From contig CALDSR010000002.1 of assembly GCA_937924505.1 (NCBI GenBank), positions 107,235 to 171,234 on the forward strand: a stretch of 64,000 bases of DNA, in the 5' to 3' direction. The stretch is from an uncultured Granulosicoccus sp. (GTDB lineage: Bacteria > Pseudomonadota > Gammaproteobacteria > Granulosicoccales > Granulosicoccaceae). This document shows positions 8,160 through 18,145 of the stretch, in pieces. Numbering within the stretch: the first letter of the stretch is position 1; each line of letters begins with the position of its first letter. A program made the position numbers and the translations under genes. Under the pieces are notes generated by a model. It made no database searches and was not told where the DNA came from. It saw only the letters and a list, made by a program, of their open reading frames with translations.

Positions 8160-11054
8160 GTGATTTTTAATGCATCAACACGCTCTCGAAGCGCGTGGTT
8201 AACCTGCGTTCTGTTGATGAGTTCTGTGCTCATGATTGTGGGCAAAGCTTCTGCTGCAGATTTGGTGCTCGAACCCGGGGTCACGGACAACGGGGAGTAT
8301 GGCTGGAAATGGGGAAATAATGCAAATATTGATGTTGTCACCGCGGAGTTTCAGGGAACTGGATCCGATCTCGAACTAGCTGTAACCGGCTACGATGTAG
8401 ATACCCGCACAGAAGTGTCAGTGTCTGTGAATGGGAACTTACTGGGCTATCTCCCCAGAGGATCAAGCAACAATTCGCTCGGCCCTGAAGCCTTTTTTCT
8501 TATACCGGCTGCTGATCAGCTATCGGGTATCAACACAGTAGAATTCGCTCAGGCAGGCAACAGTGGCTGGATTTGGGGAGTAACAAACATCCTCATCACT
8601 GCGGACGAACCTTCAGCGGCAGATTTGGCGCTCGTACCCGGGGTCACTGACAACGGGGAATATGGCTGGAGATGGGGAAGCAACGCAAATATTGACGTGG
8701 TCACCGCTGAATTTCAGGGTACTGGATCTGACCTTGAATTGGCCGTTACTGGCTACGATGTTGATACGAGCACAGAAGTCTCAGTATCAGTAAATGGGAA
8801 CTTACTGGGTTATCTACCCAAAGGATCAAGCAACAATTCGCTCAGCTCCGAAGCCTTTTTTCTAATACCGGCTGCCGATCAGCTATCAGACATCAACACA
8901 ATAGAATTCACTCAGACCGGCAGCAGTGGCTGGATTTGGGGAGTAACAAACATCCTCCTTTTTCAAAGCACTGTTGATTTAACGCTGGTACCCGGTATTG
9001 AGGAAACCGCACAACTCGGCTGGAAGTGGGGAACAAACAGCAATCAAGACAGGGTCATTGCAACGTTTCAAAATACCGGCACCGACGCAACGCTCTCAGT
9101 TGACGGTTACGACATAGATATCGCTACAGAAGTCTCAGTATCCCTGAACGGAGACTTTGTAAACTTCCTGCCACGCGGACCCAATAATCAGCTCAATGGT
9201 GGGTCCACATTCACTCTTCCCGTGGCTGATCAGCTACCAGGCGAGAATACTCTCGAATTCAAACAAGCAGGTAGTAGTGGCTGGCGATGGGGTGTCACAA
9301 ACATACTCCTTTCAGACTCTACTTCACCACCACCACCACCGCCGACGCCGACCACAGGTGAGCTTGCTGTATTCCACCGGAGTGGACAATCGTTTCTGAC
9401 GTGGAACGAATCCGCCAGCGACTCGGGCTACCATGTTTACCGACACTCATCACCGATCACTGCGGGCAACCTGAACAACGCAGAACGAATCACCAATCGA
9501 TGGGGTGCACTCGACATGAACACGTCGGCTAATCCCTATGGTGGCCCCAATGTGCCTGCTAACTTTGTTATCAATGATCTCGCTACGCCACTCGGCGACA
9601 ATACAGGGCTTTTTGTCTATACAACCCAACAAGGCGATTCATCCAACGCCTACTACGCGGTAACCGCTGTGAATGCCAATGGCGTCGAGCAGACATTGAT
9701 CGCCACTAACACGCCCGTTACCGAGTCGGTTGCAATACCAAACGATGTGCTTACCGTTACCAATGGCAACGGCAAAGGCAGGATCTATACGCAGTATATG
9801 GATTACACCAATTGGAACCCAACATTCAATGGGTATGCATACAACTATACGTTGGCACTGCCTTCAAACTATAACCCCGCCGTTTCCTATCCTCTGATGC
9901 TCGAGCTACATGCATACGGCGAACAATACAAGTACGTGCCAGAATCAGAGTTTGACTGGCAAGTGATAACTCTGCTGCCAAATGATCCCGGACCCGCGGT
10001 TGGTGCAATAAACTCTTGGTGGTACGGCTACTCAAGCGACCACAATTACAACACAGGCGGCAGCATTCCCGATTCAGGGGTCATCGCAAATTTCACTGAA
10101 CAACGAGTAATGCGCTCGATACAAGCCGCGATCAACCACCCTGATTACAATATCAATGAAAACCTTGTACACGCCTTCGGCAACTCCATGGGTGCGTCAG
10201 GTGCAATGTCCATGGCACTGCGCTACGGCACGATATTATCCGGGGTTTACGCTGGCCAACCGATGACAAACTACGGGACTGATCCGGTATTCAGATCGGA
10301 GTTTGAGCGGCTATGGGGTTTGCAGTCCAGCAATCTGCCGATCGTCAACGCTGGCCCCTATAGTGAGGGTATTAGCCTGTACGGGGCGAACGGCGTACAG
10401 AACATTGGCGTCTGGGACTGGATGAACCATCACAAACAAGTCGTTGATCGTCGTGGCGACAACTTTGCGTTTCTGATGACCATGCATGGCAAACAGGACG
10501 GCACCATCCAATGGGGCTCGCAGGGCCAACCGACTGTTCCGGCGTTGACTGATGCGAACATCGGCTTCACCGCCAGAAACTTGCAAGTCGGCCACACATG
10601 GGTCGGTTTCGCTGTCAATATTCCCATGTTCGGACTTGGTAACGCCGAACAATTTCCGTGGAAATATCCTTTGAATCTCAGTTTCCCGGCAGTACAGAAT
10701 GCGACAGGTTCAAGCTCGACCAATCCGTCAAACAATGGCGAGGATGTCTATAACATGAACATTGAATGGGCCACACCTCACACACCGTTTGCAAGCACGA
10801 TTGTGGATCAGTCATCCCGATACGAGATATCGATCAGATCGACCGATAGCGCGCAGTCTGCAGACATCACACCGCGCCGAACCCAGCAGTTCAAGCCTAA
10901 TCCAGGTAATCAATGCAGCTGGACAGCCACAAACAATAACAACGGTGCGAATCTGGGCTCTGGATCCTCGACTGTCGATGGCGATTCATTGCTGACGATT
11001 CCCCAGGTGAATATTGTTACCGGTAGTGGTACCAAGCTGGCAATCAGCTGCTAG
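8160..11054 (+). CDS. Large secreted esterase/hydrolase with three tandem N-terminal repeat domains
   Basis: GTG at 8160 is preferred to the upstream ATG at 8070 because it follows AGGAG by 8 nt and puts a signal peptide (cleavage near ASA-AD, residue 31) at the N-terminus; the product is 964 residues. Three repeats of about 118-121 residues follow, each with W(K/R)WG, a YDVD or YDID segment, VSVNG or SLNG, and SGW(I/R)WGVTNIL. A proline linker (near 9328-9350) leads to a fibronectin-like region and then an alpha/beta-hydrolase domain with LMLELHAYGEQ and the nucleophile elbow GNSMGASG. The repeats look like beta-sandwich carbohydrate-binding modules. Substrate is unknown; a polysaccharide or polyester ester bond is a reasonable guess. 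Confidence 0.75.
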   Translation: MIFNASTRSRSAWLTCVLLMSSVLMIVGKASAADLVLEPGVTDNGEYGWKWGNNANIDVVTAEFQGTGSDLELAVTGYDVDTRTEVSVSVNGNLLGYLPRGSSNNSLGPEAFFLIPAADQLSGINTVEFAQAGNSGWIWGVTNILITADEPSAADLALVPGVTDNGEYGWRWGSNANIDVVTAEFQGTGSDLELAVTGYDVDTSTEVSVSVNGNLLGYLPKGSSNNSLSSEAFFLIPAADQLSDINTIEFTQTGSSGWIWGVTNILLFQSTVDLTLVPGIEETAQLGWKWGTNSNQDRVIATFQNTGTDATLSVDGYDIDIATEVSVSLNGDFVNFLPRGPNNQLNGGSTFTLPVADQLPGENTLEFKQAGSSGWRWGVTNILLSDSTSPPPPPPTPTTGELAVFHRSGQSFLTWNESASDSGYHVYRHSSPITAGNLNNAERITNRWGALDMNTSANPYGGPNVPANFVINDLATPLGDNTGLFVYTTQQGDSSNAYYAVTAVNANGVEQTLIATNTPVTESVAIPNDVLTVTNGNGKGRIYTQYMDYTNWNPTFNGYAYNYTLALPSNYNPAVSYPLMLELHAYGEQYKYVPESEFDWQVITLLPNDPGPAVGAINSWWYGYSSDHNYNTGGSIPDSGVIANFTEQRVMRSIQAAINHPDYNINENLVHAFGNSMGASGAMSMALRYGTILSGVYAGQPMTNYGTDPVFRSEFERLWGLQSSNLPIVNAGPYSEGISLYGANGVQNIGVWDWMNHHKQVVDRRGDNFAFLMTMHGKQDGTIQWGSQGQPTVPALTDANIGFTARNLQVGHTWVGFAVNIPMFGLGNAEQFPWKYPLNLSFPAVQNATGSSSTNPSNNGEDVYNMNIEWATPHTPFASTIVDQSSRYEISIRSTDSAQSADITPRRTQQFKPNPGNQCSWTATNNNNGANLGSGSSTVDGDSLLTIPQVNIVTGSGTKLAISC
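8256..9320 (+). repeat. Three tandem intragenic repeats (about 355-363 bp each)
   Basis: The units begin near 8256, 8619 and 8973, giving periods of 363 and 354 bp. Units 1 and 2 are nearly identical in DNA over long runs (for example both share AACGGGGA and the WGVTNIL codons), while unit 3 is diverged. This suggests a recent duplication of unit 1 or 2 on top of an older one, inside the esterase gene. Confidence 0.85.
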
Positions 11055-11164
11055 CGCCGAGCTGGGAACTGGCGACAGCGCAAGCTCTGATTACAGGCAG
11101 GGCCTGCGCAGTTTGCCGGTGCGACAATCGTGTCCGTACGTCCTTGGCAAGGGCGTGCCAACAA

Positions 11165-11521
11165 TCAATGTGTGACTAGCCGATCCGATCCAGCTTGATT
11201 GATCGCGCCAATGTAATCGAACAAGACACCATGCGCAATCTGGTTTTGTTCTTTTAACTTACGTGACGCAGCGGTAAATCTTTTAACGTGTTGATCATGA
11301 TCAGCAAGTAGACATTCCAGCAGCCGCTGATCAGCATCTGTAGGGTCGATGTTGTAGTTTTTCTTTTTGTTATCAAGTAACTCAAGCAGCTCAAAATGGC
11401 GCTGCTTGGTTGTTTCCATCGCATTGTAAGCCTGCCAGGCATCCGCCGCATCGCCTTCGAGAACATCCGCAGGTCGTTCGATCAGACGGGGTTTGTCTTG
11501 CTTGATAGTCGGGCCTGTCAT
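11165..11521 (-). CDS. Hypothetical protein, 118 residues
   Basis: I do not recognise this family. The protein is charged, soluble and predicted largely helical, with heptad-like stretches around ELLELLDNKKKNYNI and KRFTAASRKLKEQNQ that suggest a short coiled coil. There is no signal peptide or membrane segment. It is followed in the same direction by no close gene and preceded, 53 bp away, by the TerB-like membrane protein gene, so the two may be co-transcribed. Confidence 0.55.
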   Translation of the reverse strand: MTGPTIKQDKPRLIERPADVLEGDAADAWQAYNAMETTKQRHFELLELLDNKKKNYNIDPTDADQRLLECLLADHDQHVKRFTAASRKLKEQNQIAHGVLFDYIGAINQAGSDRLVTH

Positions 11522-11574
11522 GAGTCTATGTCGTTGCAGCTATTATCGAACCCTACTCTGCCACAGTGTCGGGT

Positions 11575-12111
11575 CTATTCCCATTTTCCTGTTTCACGAA
11601 AAGGTTCTTTGAGTAAGCGCTCAGCCTCGTCAACGAACTCGACGCGGAGCGGATTTGGCGATGCATCAAGCGCGATCAGCCGCTTGAGCAGCTGAATAGC
11701 CGAATCGGCTTGCGCCTCACTGAAATTCGGCAATGACGGTTTAAGCACCTTTTCAAGATTCCCTCGAATTGCGTTGCCATCGCCGAGCACATAGACACTT
11801 GAAATGGACAGCGCTGCTGCATCTTTTTTAGTGAGCTTGAACTCATTCTCGTAGGACTCGATCAGCATCGCCTTCTGCTCGCTACTGATATCGCCATCGA
11901 TCTTCGCCGCGGCAGTCAGCAGCAAGGCGGTCGCATCCATTGGGTGATCTACCTGAAAGATCGGATCACCAGATACCTTGTTCTGCCACTTGCGCCGCCG
12001 GTGCCACAAAAACGGATTCAGCCCACCAAGACTAATTCCCGCATCGGCCAGACGACTCAGCAACACCAGAATCGTCACGATCACCCCCAGCAACCCCAGT
12101 ATTACGTGCAT
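11575..12111 (-). CDS. Membrane-anchored TerB-like protein
   Basis: ATG at 12111 is chosen over 12171 because a GGGAG lies just upstream and the protein then begins with a transmembrane helix (MHVILGLLGVIVTILVLLS). The product is 178 residues. After the helix comes a basic segment (HRRRKWQNK) and a helical domain resembling TerB/DjlA-type domains, with ALLLTAAAKIDGDISSEQK, the acidic motif typical of that fold. TerB-like domains occur in stress and envelope proteins; the exact role is unknown. The topology suggests a cytoplasmic domain tethered to the inner membrane. Confidence 0.6.
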   Translation of the reverse strand: MHVILGLLGVIVTILVLLSRLADAGISLGGLNPFLWHRRRKWQNKVSGDPIFQVDHPMDATALLLTAAAKIDGDISSEQKAMLIESYENEFKLTKKDAAALSISSVYVLGDGNAIRGNLEKVLKPSLPNFSEAQADSAIQLLKRLIALDASPNPLRVEFVDEAERLLKEPFRETGKWE

Positions 12112-12266
12112 CCCTATCTCCCGAAAACCGAGAGCCATAGTGTATCGGGCTCTCATCTTTTGGACACCCACATTATCGCAAACGTCACTCGGGGCTGCGA
12201 TCCCATGAATATTTTATTGTCGTCATACGTGACGATCAAAACGTCATGCTGAGATCGGCGAACGCC

Positions 12267-12611
12267 CTAGCGAGCCGCCGTCACCATGATCTCTACCTGG
12301 AATTCAGGTGTTGCCAGTCGTGCCGATTCAACACAGGCTCGCGCAGGCGGATTGGCCGCATCAACCCAGGCATCCCAGACTTTATTCATATCGGCAAAGT
12401 CGTCCATGCTGCACAACCAGATCGTGGCTGACAGGATTTTTGACTTGTCAGATCCAGCTTTCCCGAGAAGATCGTCGATTTGCGACAAGATGCCTCGCGT
12501 CTGGTCAGCGACACTACTACCCGAAGCAACCTGCCCCGCAAGATAGACCGTATCGCCATGCGTGACAGCCTGGCTCATACGGGCACTTGATTCAAAACGG
12601 TCGATACTCAT
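12267..12611 (-). CDS. RidA/YjgF family enamine/imine deaminase
   Basis: The 114-residue protein has the RidA core: VYLAGQVA near residue 22, a helix with QIDDLLGKAGSDKSKIL, WLCSMDDFADMNKVWDAWV and the C-terminal RACVESARLATPEFQVEIMVTA. RidA proteins hydrolyse reactive enamine or imine intermediates formed by PLP enzymes. The arginine of PARACVE matches the substrate-carboxylate-binding arginine of the family. It is divergent from the glyoxalase-fold gene at 12737. Confidence 0.88.
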   Translation of the reverse strand: MSIDRFESSARMSQAVTHGDTVYLAGQVASGSSVADQTRGILSQIDDLLGKAGSDKSKILSATIWLCSMDDFADMNKVWDAWVDAANPPARACVESARLATPEFQVEIMVTAAR

Positions 12612-12736
12612 GATTGGTGATATCCCTTAGGTTTTTAAAAACCGCACCATACACGATAGGGTCACGGGGGTGGTCGGTGAGGCGTGTTAGGGTAGGCCTT
12701 GGCACAAACGGGCGGTTCAGCATATGCGCAAAAGCC

Positions 12737-13360
12737 ATGCTTCTGACATTTGATCATCTCGCTGTCGCGGCAAAATCGTTGTCACAGGGTGTTGAGCATA
12801 TCCAACAACAGCTCGGTGTGACACCTCCCTTTGGTGGGGAGCACGCGGTGATGAACACACACAATCATTTGATGAAACTCGGACATGACGAATTCCTTGA
12901 AGTCATCTCTATCAATCCGGCCAAGCCGGTTCCCGACAGGCCTCGATGGTTTTCACTTGATGAATTCAACGAGGACACGCCGCGCCTGGTAACGTGGATT
13001 GCCCGGACCGACAATCTGAATGCAGCATTGAATGAAACACGTTTTATCGATTGGCAAGCGCAGGAAGTCAGGCGTGGCGAATTGACGTGGAGAATCGCTG
13101 TACCCAGTGACGGTTCACTACCATTCGACGGCGCTTTTCCAACGATCATCGAGTGGCCCATGCGGCCTTTTCCCGGCGTCAATATGACTGACTTTGACTG
13201 CGTACTCGATACTTTGCAAATCACTCACCCGGAAGCGGACAAGCTTCGCAAGTTGTTGTTTCCACTGATAGACACGAACAGACTCTCAATCCAGACAGGT
13301 GAAACAGTGCACTTGTCCGCATCCATTGACACCCCTGATGGCAGGCGGGTACTGACCTGA
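12737..13360 (+). CDS. Glyoxalase/VOC-fold protein (Glyoxalase_3-like)
   Basis: From ATG at 12737 the protein is 207 residues and begins MLLTFDHLAVAAKSL, the usual first strand of a VOC domain; a TTG at 12614 would add a non-conserved basic leader. Typical features are the metal-ligand-type His in FDHLAV, GGEHAVMNTHNHLMKLG and FLEVISINP. Related proteins bind small organic ligands, often with a metal. The substrate is not identifiable. Confidence 0.72.
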   Translation: MLLTFDHLAVAAKSLSQGVEHIQQQLGVTPPFGGEHAVMNTHNHLMKLGHDEFLEVISINPAKPVPDRPRWFSLDEFNEDTPRLVTWIARTDNLNAALNETRFIDWQAQEVRRGELTWRIAVPSDGSLPFDGAFPTIIEWPMRPFPGVNMTDFDCVLDTLQITHPEADKLRKLLFPLIDTNRLSIQTGETVHLSASIDTPDGRRVLT

Positions 13361-13410
13361 TTTACACTGGTGAAAACCTGCAGCCGTTGCCGATGTGCCT
13401 GGAACACGCC

Positions 13411-15348
13411 ATGACACGAATCTGTCGAAAACTGATCCACCTGTCGCTCCTCACCAGCATTTGTGTCTTGCCCGCATGTGGTGGAGGCAACGATTCCAAT
13501 CCCGATGTCGACAACGGGCAGTTGGCTGATCCGGCCACCAATGAACCCAATGAACCGCTTCAGCCTCCGGGTGAGCCAATCGAGGAACCACAAGCCCCTG
13601 ACGTGACACCGTCGCAGCCAACCCCCTCAGAACCGGTACCAACACCGACCCCCGTTGACGCTACCCCACCCCATCTCAGTGCTGTAAATATTGCATTACG
13701 AAATTCCCTGCCCGAAGACATACAAGCTTTGCTGCCCGAAGATTGCCTGCTTGAAGTTGGCGGGGCGATTTACTGTTACAGCGTCAGTACACGAACATTG
13801 ATGGCCGTACTGCGATCTCCCGCTTCAATTTACTGGCAGTTCGCCCTACCCGGTAACGAAGATAGCAACCGCATTGAAGCACTCAAGATTCTGGATACCT
13901 TTTCTCTGGGCATCATTGCAAACACAACGACCGAGCCTGGCAAACCTCAGTACGAACTCTCCCGGTTTGATCTTGACGGCGCATTTTGCTGCACCTTCAA
14001 CATCTTCGAGCCACTGGCAAGCCTGAAGGGTGCTTCCGATGCGCCCTTTCCCGCTGTAAATGTCGACAACGGTTATGTCGTTGCCGCGAGCGAAGCCGAT
14101 CAACTGGCCATAGCTGGCACTTACAGCGAACTAACACCTAATGCGGACCCAGGCAATCTTGCCGACTGGGTCACCATAGGCAGCGTACTGACCAGCCTGA
14201 GCTCTGACAATGGAATGCGTAAAGCGACACGCCTGTTCAAGGACGAAACCATTGTTGAACTTAAATACGCGAGCCGATCAACGCTTGATGTGACCACCAA
14301 TATCACCAGTTACCGACTGGATTCGGAAACACTCGGCGAGCAGCCTAATGCTCCCATACGGAACACTGGGCCAGCAATCAGTGAACAAACTATTGCCGTC
14401 CTGCTACCTGAACTGTACAACCACCTGCAAGGCAACGTTATAGAATCACTCGGAGCTGAAGTCGAATCTGTCAGCTCGACCCTCGACAGTAATCTCGACG
14501 ACGAGTTACCGGAGTGCGCGCGCTCAAGTGATACCAGTGGTTGCATTTACAATATCACCACAGCGCCCTTGAACATGGACTGTCAATTCGGTGGCAACGT
14601 TACTGTAGAAGAATCCGAGAGTCGCGCATTTATTCCTGGCTCTGGAAGCAATGTGCAAACGTCACGCGATCTTGCATTCAACGAATGTGTTCTATCAAGC
14701 CCAGAGCGAGACTTGTTTTCATCAGTGCAGGTGACATTTAACGGAAGCGTCACGATCAGCACCTTCATCGGTGGAATAAGACAAGGCAACAGCGTCGGGA
14801 AAACCTATAGCTTTAGTGACTACCGCGTGAATTACATCGACAAGAACCTGCAACCACGCCAGGAGTCTGTGACCGCAACACTGACATTAAACGATATTGC
14901 AACAGGTCAGCTCGACAGACGACGCGAGCTTGAAGCGAGCCGGTACGAACTGGCCGAGATTACCTATCCACGCAATCAGCCGACCCCGCTTGTAAGTCCC
15001 CGTCTAAGCTTGTCGAATATGGTGTTTTCGAAGAGCGCAGTTCTTGGCGATGGCGTCAATGTTACCAGTGTCTTGGCCAGAGGCAGCCTGGACGCTGTTG
15101 GCGAGCTCACCAGGGAACAAAACCTGTCGATGCTGATCGACCCACCTCTGTTCAGGCCTTATATCTCGACCACCACTGGTTTGAGCGGCGGTATCTCACT
15201 GACAGCGAGCGATGGAAGCGCAGTAATGATCAATGCCCGCAATGTGCCATCAGGGCTGGGCGAAGAGCTTGAACTGGTCTTTGACAATGCAGCGACACTT
15301 GTAAGGCCATTCGAAAGTCTGGTGCGGCCCTGGATCGACCTGGATTGA
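13411..15348 (+). CDS. Large predicted lipoprotein of unknown function
   Basis: From ATG at 13411 the protein is 645 residues and begins with a lipoprotein signal (basic TRICRKLIH, hydrophobic core, lipobox LPAC followed by GGG). A proline, glutamate and threonine-rich linker (about residues 40-90) leads to a globular region with no recognised family. The lipobox cysteine has GGG rather than Asp at +2, so outer-membrane sorting is more likely than inner-membrane retention. Internal cysteine pairs (for example LPEDCLLEVGGAIYC) could form disulphides. The function cannot be named. Confidence 0.65.
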   Translation: MTRICRKLIHLSLLTSICVLPACGGGNDSNPDVDNGQLADPATNEPNEPLQPPGEPIEEPQAPDVTPSQPTPSEPVPTPTPVDATPPHLSAVNIALRNSLPEDIQALLPEDCLLEVGGAIYCYSVSTRTLMAVLRSPASIYWQFALPGNEDSNRIEALKILDTFSLGIIANTTTEPGKPQYELSRFDLDGAFCCTFNIFEPLASLKGASDAPFPAVNVDNGYVVAASEADQLAIAGTYSELTPNADPGNLADWVTIGSVLTSLSSDNGMRKATRLFKDETIVELKYASRSTLDVTTNITSYRLDSETLGEQPNAPIRNTGPAISEQTIAVLLPELYNHLQGNVIESLGAEVESVSSTLDSNLDDELPECARSSDTSGCIYNITTAPLNMDCQFGGNVTVEESESRAFIPGSGSNVQTSRDLAFNECVLSSPERDLFSSVQVTFNGSVTISTFIGGIRQGNSVGKTYSFSDYRVNYIDKNLQPRQESVTATLTLNDIATGQLDRRRELEASRYELAEITYPRNQPTPLVSPRLSLSNMVFSKSAVLGDGVNVTSVLARGSLDAVGELTREQNLSMLIDPPLFRPYISTTTGLSGGISLTASDGSAVMINARNVPSGLGEELELVFDNAATLVRPFESLVRPWIDLD

Positions 15349-15418
15349 TCGCCTGGATTGATCGTCGAGCCGTTAGTCATTGAAAGAGCCCGGAAGCGCC
15401 GTAATCTGACTCCCGGCG

Positions 15419-15451
15419 GGGCCGACACTGATCGAGCACTGGCCCTTTTTT
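15419..15451 (+). terminator. Probable Rho-independent terminator
   Basis: GGGCC at 15419-15423 can pair with GGCCC at 15441-15445 and is followed directly by six T residues. The stem is short and the loop long, so this is a moderate call. It would end the lipoprotein transcript, facing the EVE-domain gene that ends at 15450. Confidence 0.4.
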
Positions 15452-15914
15452 AGCTGCCGCTAATTTTAAGAATGGCATTCCATTCCTTCTTGCTGACCGG
15501 CTGAATCGATAATCGACTACCTTTTCTGAGCAACACCATATCGCTCAGGGTCTTGACCGTTCGCAATGATTCAAGCGTGATGATTTCCTTGAATTTTTGC
15601 TTGAACTTCACATCAACCATGAACCAACGCGGGTTCTTCTCGGTCGACTTGGGGTCGTAATACTTTTCTTTCGGGTTATGCGCTGTATGGTCCGGGTACG
15701 CCTCCTTGACGATTTCGACCACACCGACGATACCGGGCACCTTGCAACTCGAGTGGTAAAAGAAGCCTAGATCGCCTTTTTTCATCTCGTCGCGCATGAG
15801 ATTGCGGGCCTGGTAGTTCCGAATGCCGTCCCAGTGATCGCGCCGGCCTTTCATGGATTTCAGATCATCGATACTGAACGCATCCGGTTCTGACTTGAAC
15901 AGCCAGTATTTCAT
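15450..15914 (-). CDS. EVE domain protein
   Basis: The 154-residue protein is a single EVE domain, a PUA-like fold that binds modified bases. Family hallmarks are MKYWLFKSEPDAFSIDDL at the N-terminus, WDGIRNYQARNLMRDEMKKGD, FYHSSCKVPGIVGVVEIV and YYDPKS. EVE proteins of this size are common stand-alone genes in Gammaproteobacteria. Their cellular target is mostly unproven, with tRNA or modified DNA suggested. It is convergent with the lipoprotein gene and divergent from the DEAD-box helicase. Confidence 0.92.
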   Translation of the reverse strand: MKYWLFKSEPDAFSIDDLKSMKGRRDHWDGIRNYQARNLMRDEMKKGDLGFFYHSSCKVPGIVGVVEIVKEAYPDHTAHNPKEKYYDPKSTEKNPRWFMVDVKFKQKFKEIITLESLRTVKTLSDMVLLRKGSRLSIQPVSKKEWNAILKISGS

Positions 15915-16015
15915 TAGGCATACTCCAATCTAATTCGTCGTCTGATAATACGGGCAAGATCAAAGTTCGGGCAAGTATAGGCACACCCTCCGAATAGATG
16001 CGTTAAGCTCCTCTG

Positions 16016-17968
16016 ATGATACAGCCCGAAAGCCCATACAAGCATTTCAGCGATTTCGCATTGCCAGCCACCCTGCTTCGCGCCGTGCAGGCTGTCGGCT
16101 ATGAAATACCAACGCCGATTCAGTCAAATACCATCCCGCCCTTGCTCGAAGGTCATGATGTTCTAGGGCACGCGCCCACTGGCACCGGCAAGACAGCCGC
16201 CTTTGCCCTGCCGCTACTGGCACGACTTGATGTCAAATCCAATGTTGTTCAGACCATCGTTCTTACACCAACGCGAGAGCTGGCCATTCAAGTTGCCGAG
16301 GCTTTTACCCGTTACGCAACTCATATACCTGAACTTCGCATCCTGCCCATTTACGGCGGCCAGGAATACGGCGGCCAGGTTCGTCAGCTCAAACGCGGCG
16401 TGCAGGTGGTGGTCGGTACACCAGGACGGGTCATGGATCACATGCGACGTGGCACTTTGAAACTCGACAAACTCTCGGCTTTGGTACTTGATGAAGCCGA
16501 TGAAATGTTGCGCATGGGATTCATCGATGACGTCGAATGGATTCTCGAACAAGCACCTGACTCACGTCAGATGGCTTTATTCTCGGCAACCATGCCAAAG
16601 CAAATCAAGCGCATTGCATCGCGCCATCTGAAGAACCCGATTGAAATTTCGATCGAAGGCCCGAAGAAATCCGCCAGCACGATTCGTCAACGCTTTTGGA
16701 TGGTCAGTGGTTTACATAAGCTGGATGCCTTGACACGTATTCTTGAGGTTGAGCGCTTTGATGCAATTCTCGTTTTTGTCAGAACGCGAACCGCAACTGT
16801 CGAACTCGCGGAACGTTTAAGCGCACGCGGTTTTTCAACCGCTGCCATGAACGGCGACATGCCTCAGTCGCAACGCGAGCAAATGGTAGACAAGCTCAAA
16901 TCAGGCAAACTCGACATACTGGTTGCAACGGATGTGGTCGCAAGAGGCCTTGATGTTGATCGAATCAGTCATGTCGTCAACTATGACATCCCATACGACA
17001 CAGAAGCTTATATTCATAGAATAGGTCGGACAGGGCGCGCTGGTAGAAGCGGGGAGGCAATCCTCTTTGTCACACCACGCGAACAGCGCCTGTTGCATTC
17101 GATCGAAAAAGCCACACGCCAGAAAATCGACAAGCTCGAATTACCCACCGTCGAGATGGTCAATAATCGACGTATTGCTGACTTCAAGCAAAGCATCAGC
17201 GATACACTGGCAAAAGGACAATTAAGCTTTCTGCAACAGCTCATCAGCGAATACGTTAACGAGCATGATGTACCTGCTGAACGTGTGGCAGCAGCACTCG
17301 CTGAACTTTGCCTGCGCGGTCAATCCCTGCAACTCAAGGAAGACAAACACACGGCGAAATCGAACAAGAGCAAACAAAAGAAAGACAAGGGCCCACGTAA
17401 ACGCATCAATACTGCCATGGGTCAGCGCGTGACCGAAGCCGTTTTAACTGACGCCTCAGACGCGCCATCAAGAAACGAAAGAACGAACTCTCGTCCGGCA
17501 GAACGACCGCGTACACCTCACACAAAGCGACACTCTGATGCCGTTCAAATGGAAGCCTACCGCGTTGAGGTCGGAGCAAGCCATAACGTCAAGCCCAGCA
17601 ATCTCGTTGGCGCCATAGCCAATGAAGCAGGGCTCGACTCGGAATTCATTGGCCATATTCGTATTAACGACGATCACAGCATTGTTGAATTGCCAACAGG
17701 CATGCCGAAGTTCTTGTTGAAGGATCTCAAACGGGTGTGGGTCTGTAACCAACGTCTGGATATCTCACGTGTTGCCGATGTCAAACCTCAGGGTGAGCAG
17801 GCAGCGGCAGATGCCGATCGACCGAACGCGGCGAAGCGCAAGGATCGCGGCGACAAGAAACGAGTGAGCTCAAAAAACACCAAGAGCACCAAAGCGGACA
17901 AGCAGAAAGCGCGTAAGCGCAAGGACAAGAAGCGGCGGCGTAAAGACAAAGACATTTCGTCTGCCTGA
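16016..17968 (+). CDS. DEAD-box RNA helicase with C-terminal RNA-binding domain and basic tail
   Basis: The 650-residue protein has all helicase motifs: Q motif before APTGTGKT (motif I), PTRELAIQ (Ia), GTPGR (Ib), DEAD (II), SAT (III), ATDVVARGLDVD (V) and HRIGRTGRAGR (VI). Near residues 510-585 a DbpA-type RNA-binding domain follows (VEVGASHNVKPSNLVGAIA). The last 60 residues are strongly Lys/Arg-rich. This is the architecture of DeaD/CsdA, which remodels rRNA and structured mRNA, especially in the cold. The basic tail should raise non-specific RNA affinity. Confidence 0.92.
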   Translation: MIQPESPYKHFSDFALPATLLRAVQAVGYEIPTPIQSNTIPPLLEGHDVLGHAPTGTGKTAAFALPLLARLDVKSNVVQTIVLTPTRELAIQVAEAFTRYATHIPELRILPIYGGQEYGGQVRQLKRGVQVVVGTPGRVMDHMRRGTLKLDKLSALVLDEADEMLRMGFIDDVEWILEQAPDSRQMALFSATMPKQIKRIASRHLKNPIEISIEGPKKSASTIRQRFWMVSGLHKLDALTRILEVERFDAILVFVRTRTATVELAERLSARGFSTAAMNGDMPQSQREQMVDKLKSGKLDILVATDVVARGLDVDRISHVVNYDIPYDTEAYIHRIGRTGRAGRSGEAILFVTPREQRLLHSIEKATRQKIDKLELPTVEMVNNRRIADFKQSISDTLAKGQLSFLQQLISEYVNEHDVPAERVAAALAELCLRGQSLQLKEDKHTAKSNKSKQKKDKGPRKRINTAMGQRVTEAVLTDASDAPSRNERTNSRPAERPRTPHTKRHSDAVQMEAYRVEVGASHNVKPSNLVGAIANEAGLDSEFIGHIRINDDHSIVELPTGMPKFLLKDLKRVWVCNQRLDISRVADVKPQGEQAAADADRPNAAKRKDRGDKKRVSSKNTKSTKADKQKARKRKDKKRRRKDKDISSA

Positions 17969-18145
17969 AGTATGACAGTGGAAAAGCAATTAACCACCAT
18001 CAACCACCGAGCGCAGGCGAGAGCATGTGCAGCGCACTGAAAAAAGTGCCACTGAATACTGGCCCACAACGCTACTGATGGAATTTTCTAGTAGTGTGTA
18101 AGCCATAACTCGATTATTGAAACCGTGAATGTTACCCAACCCAGG

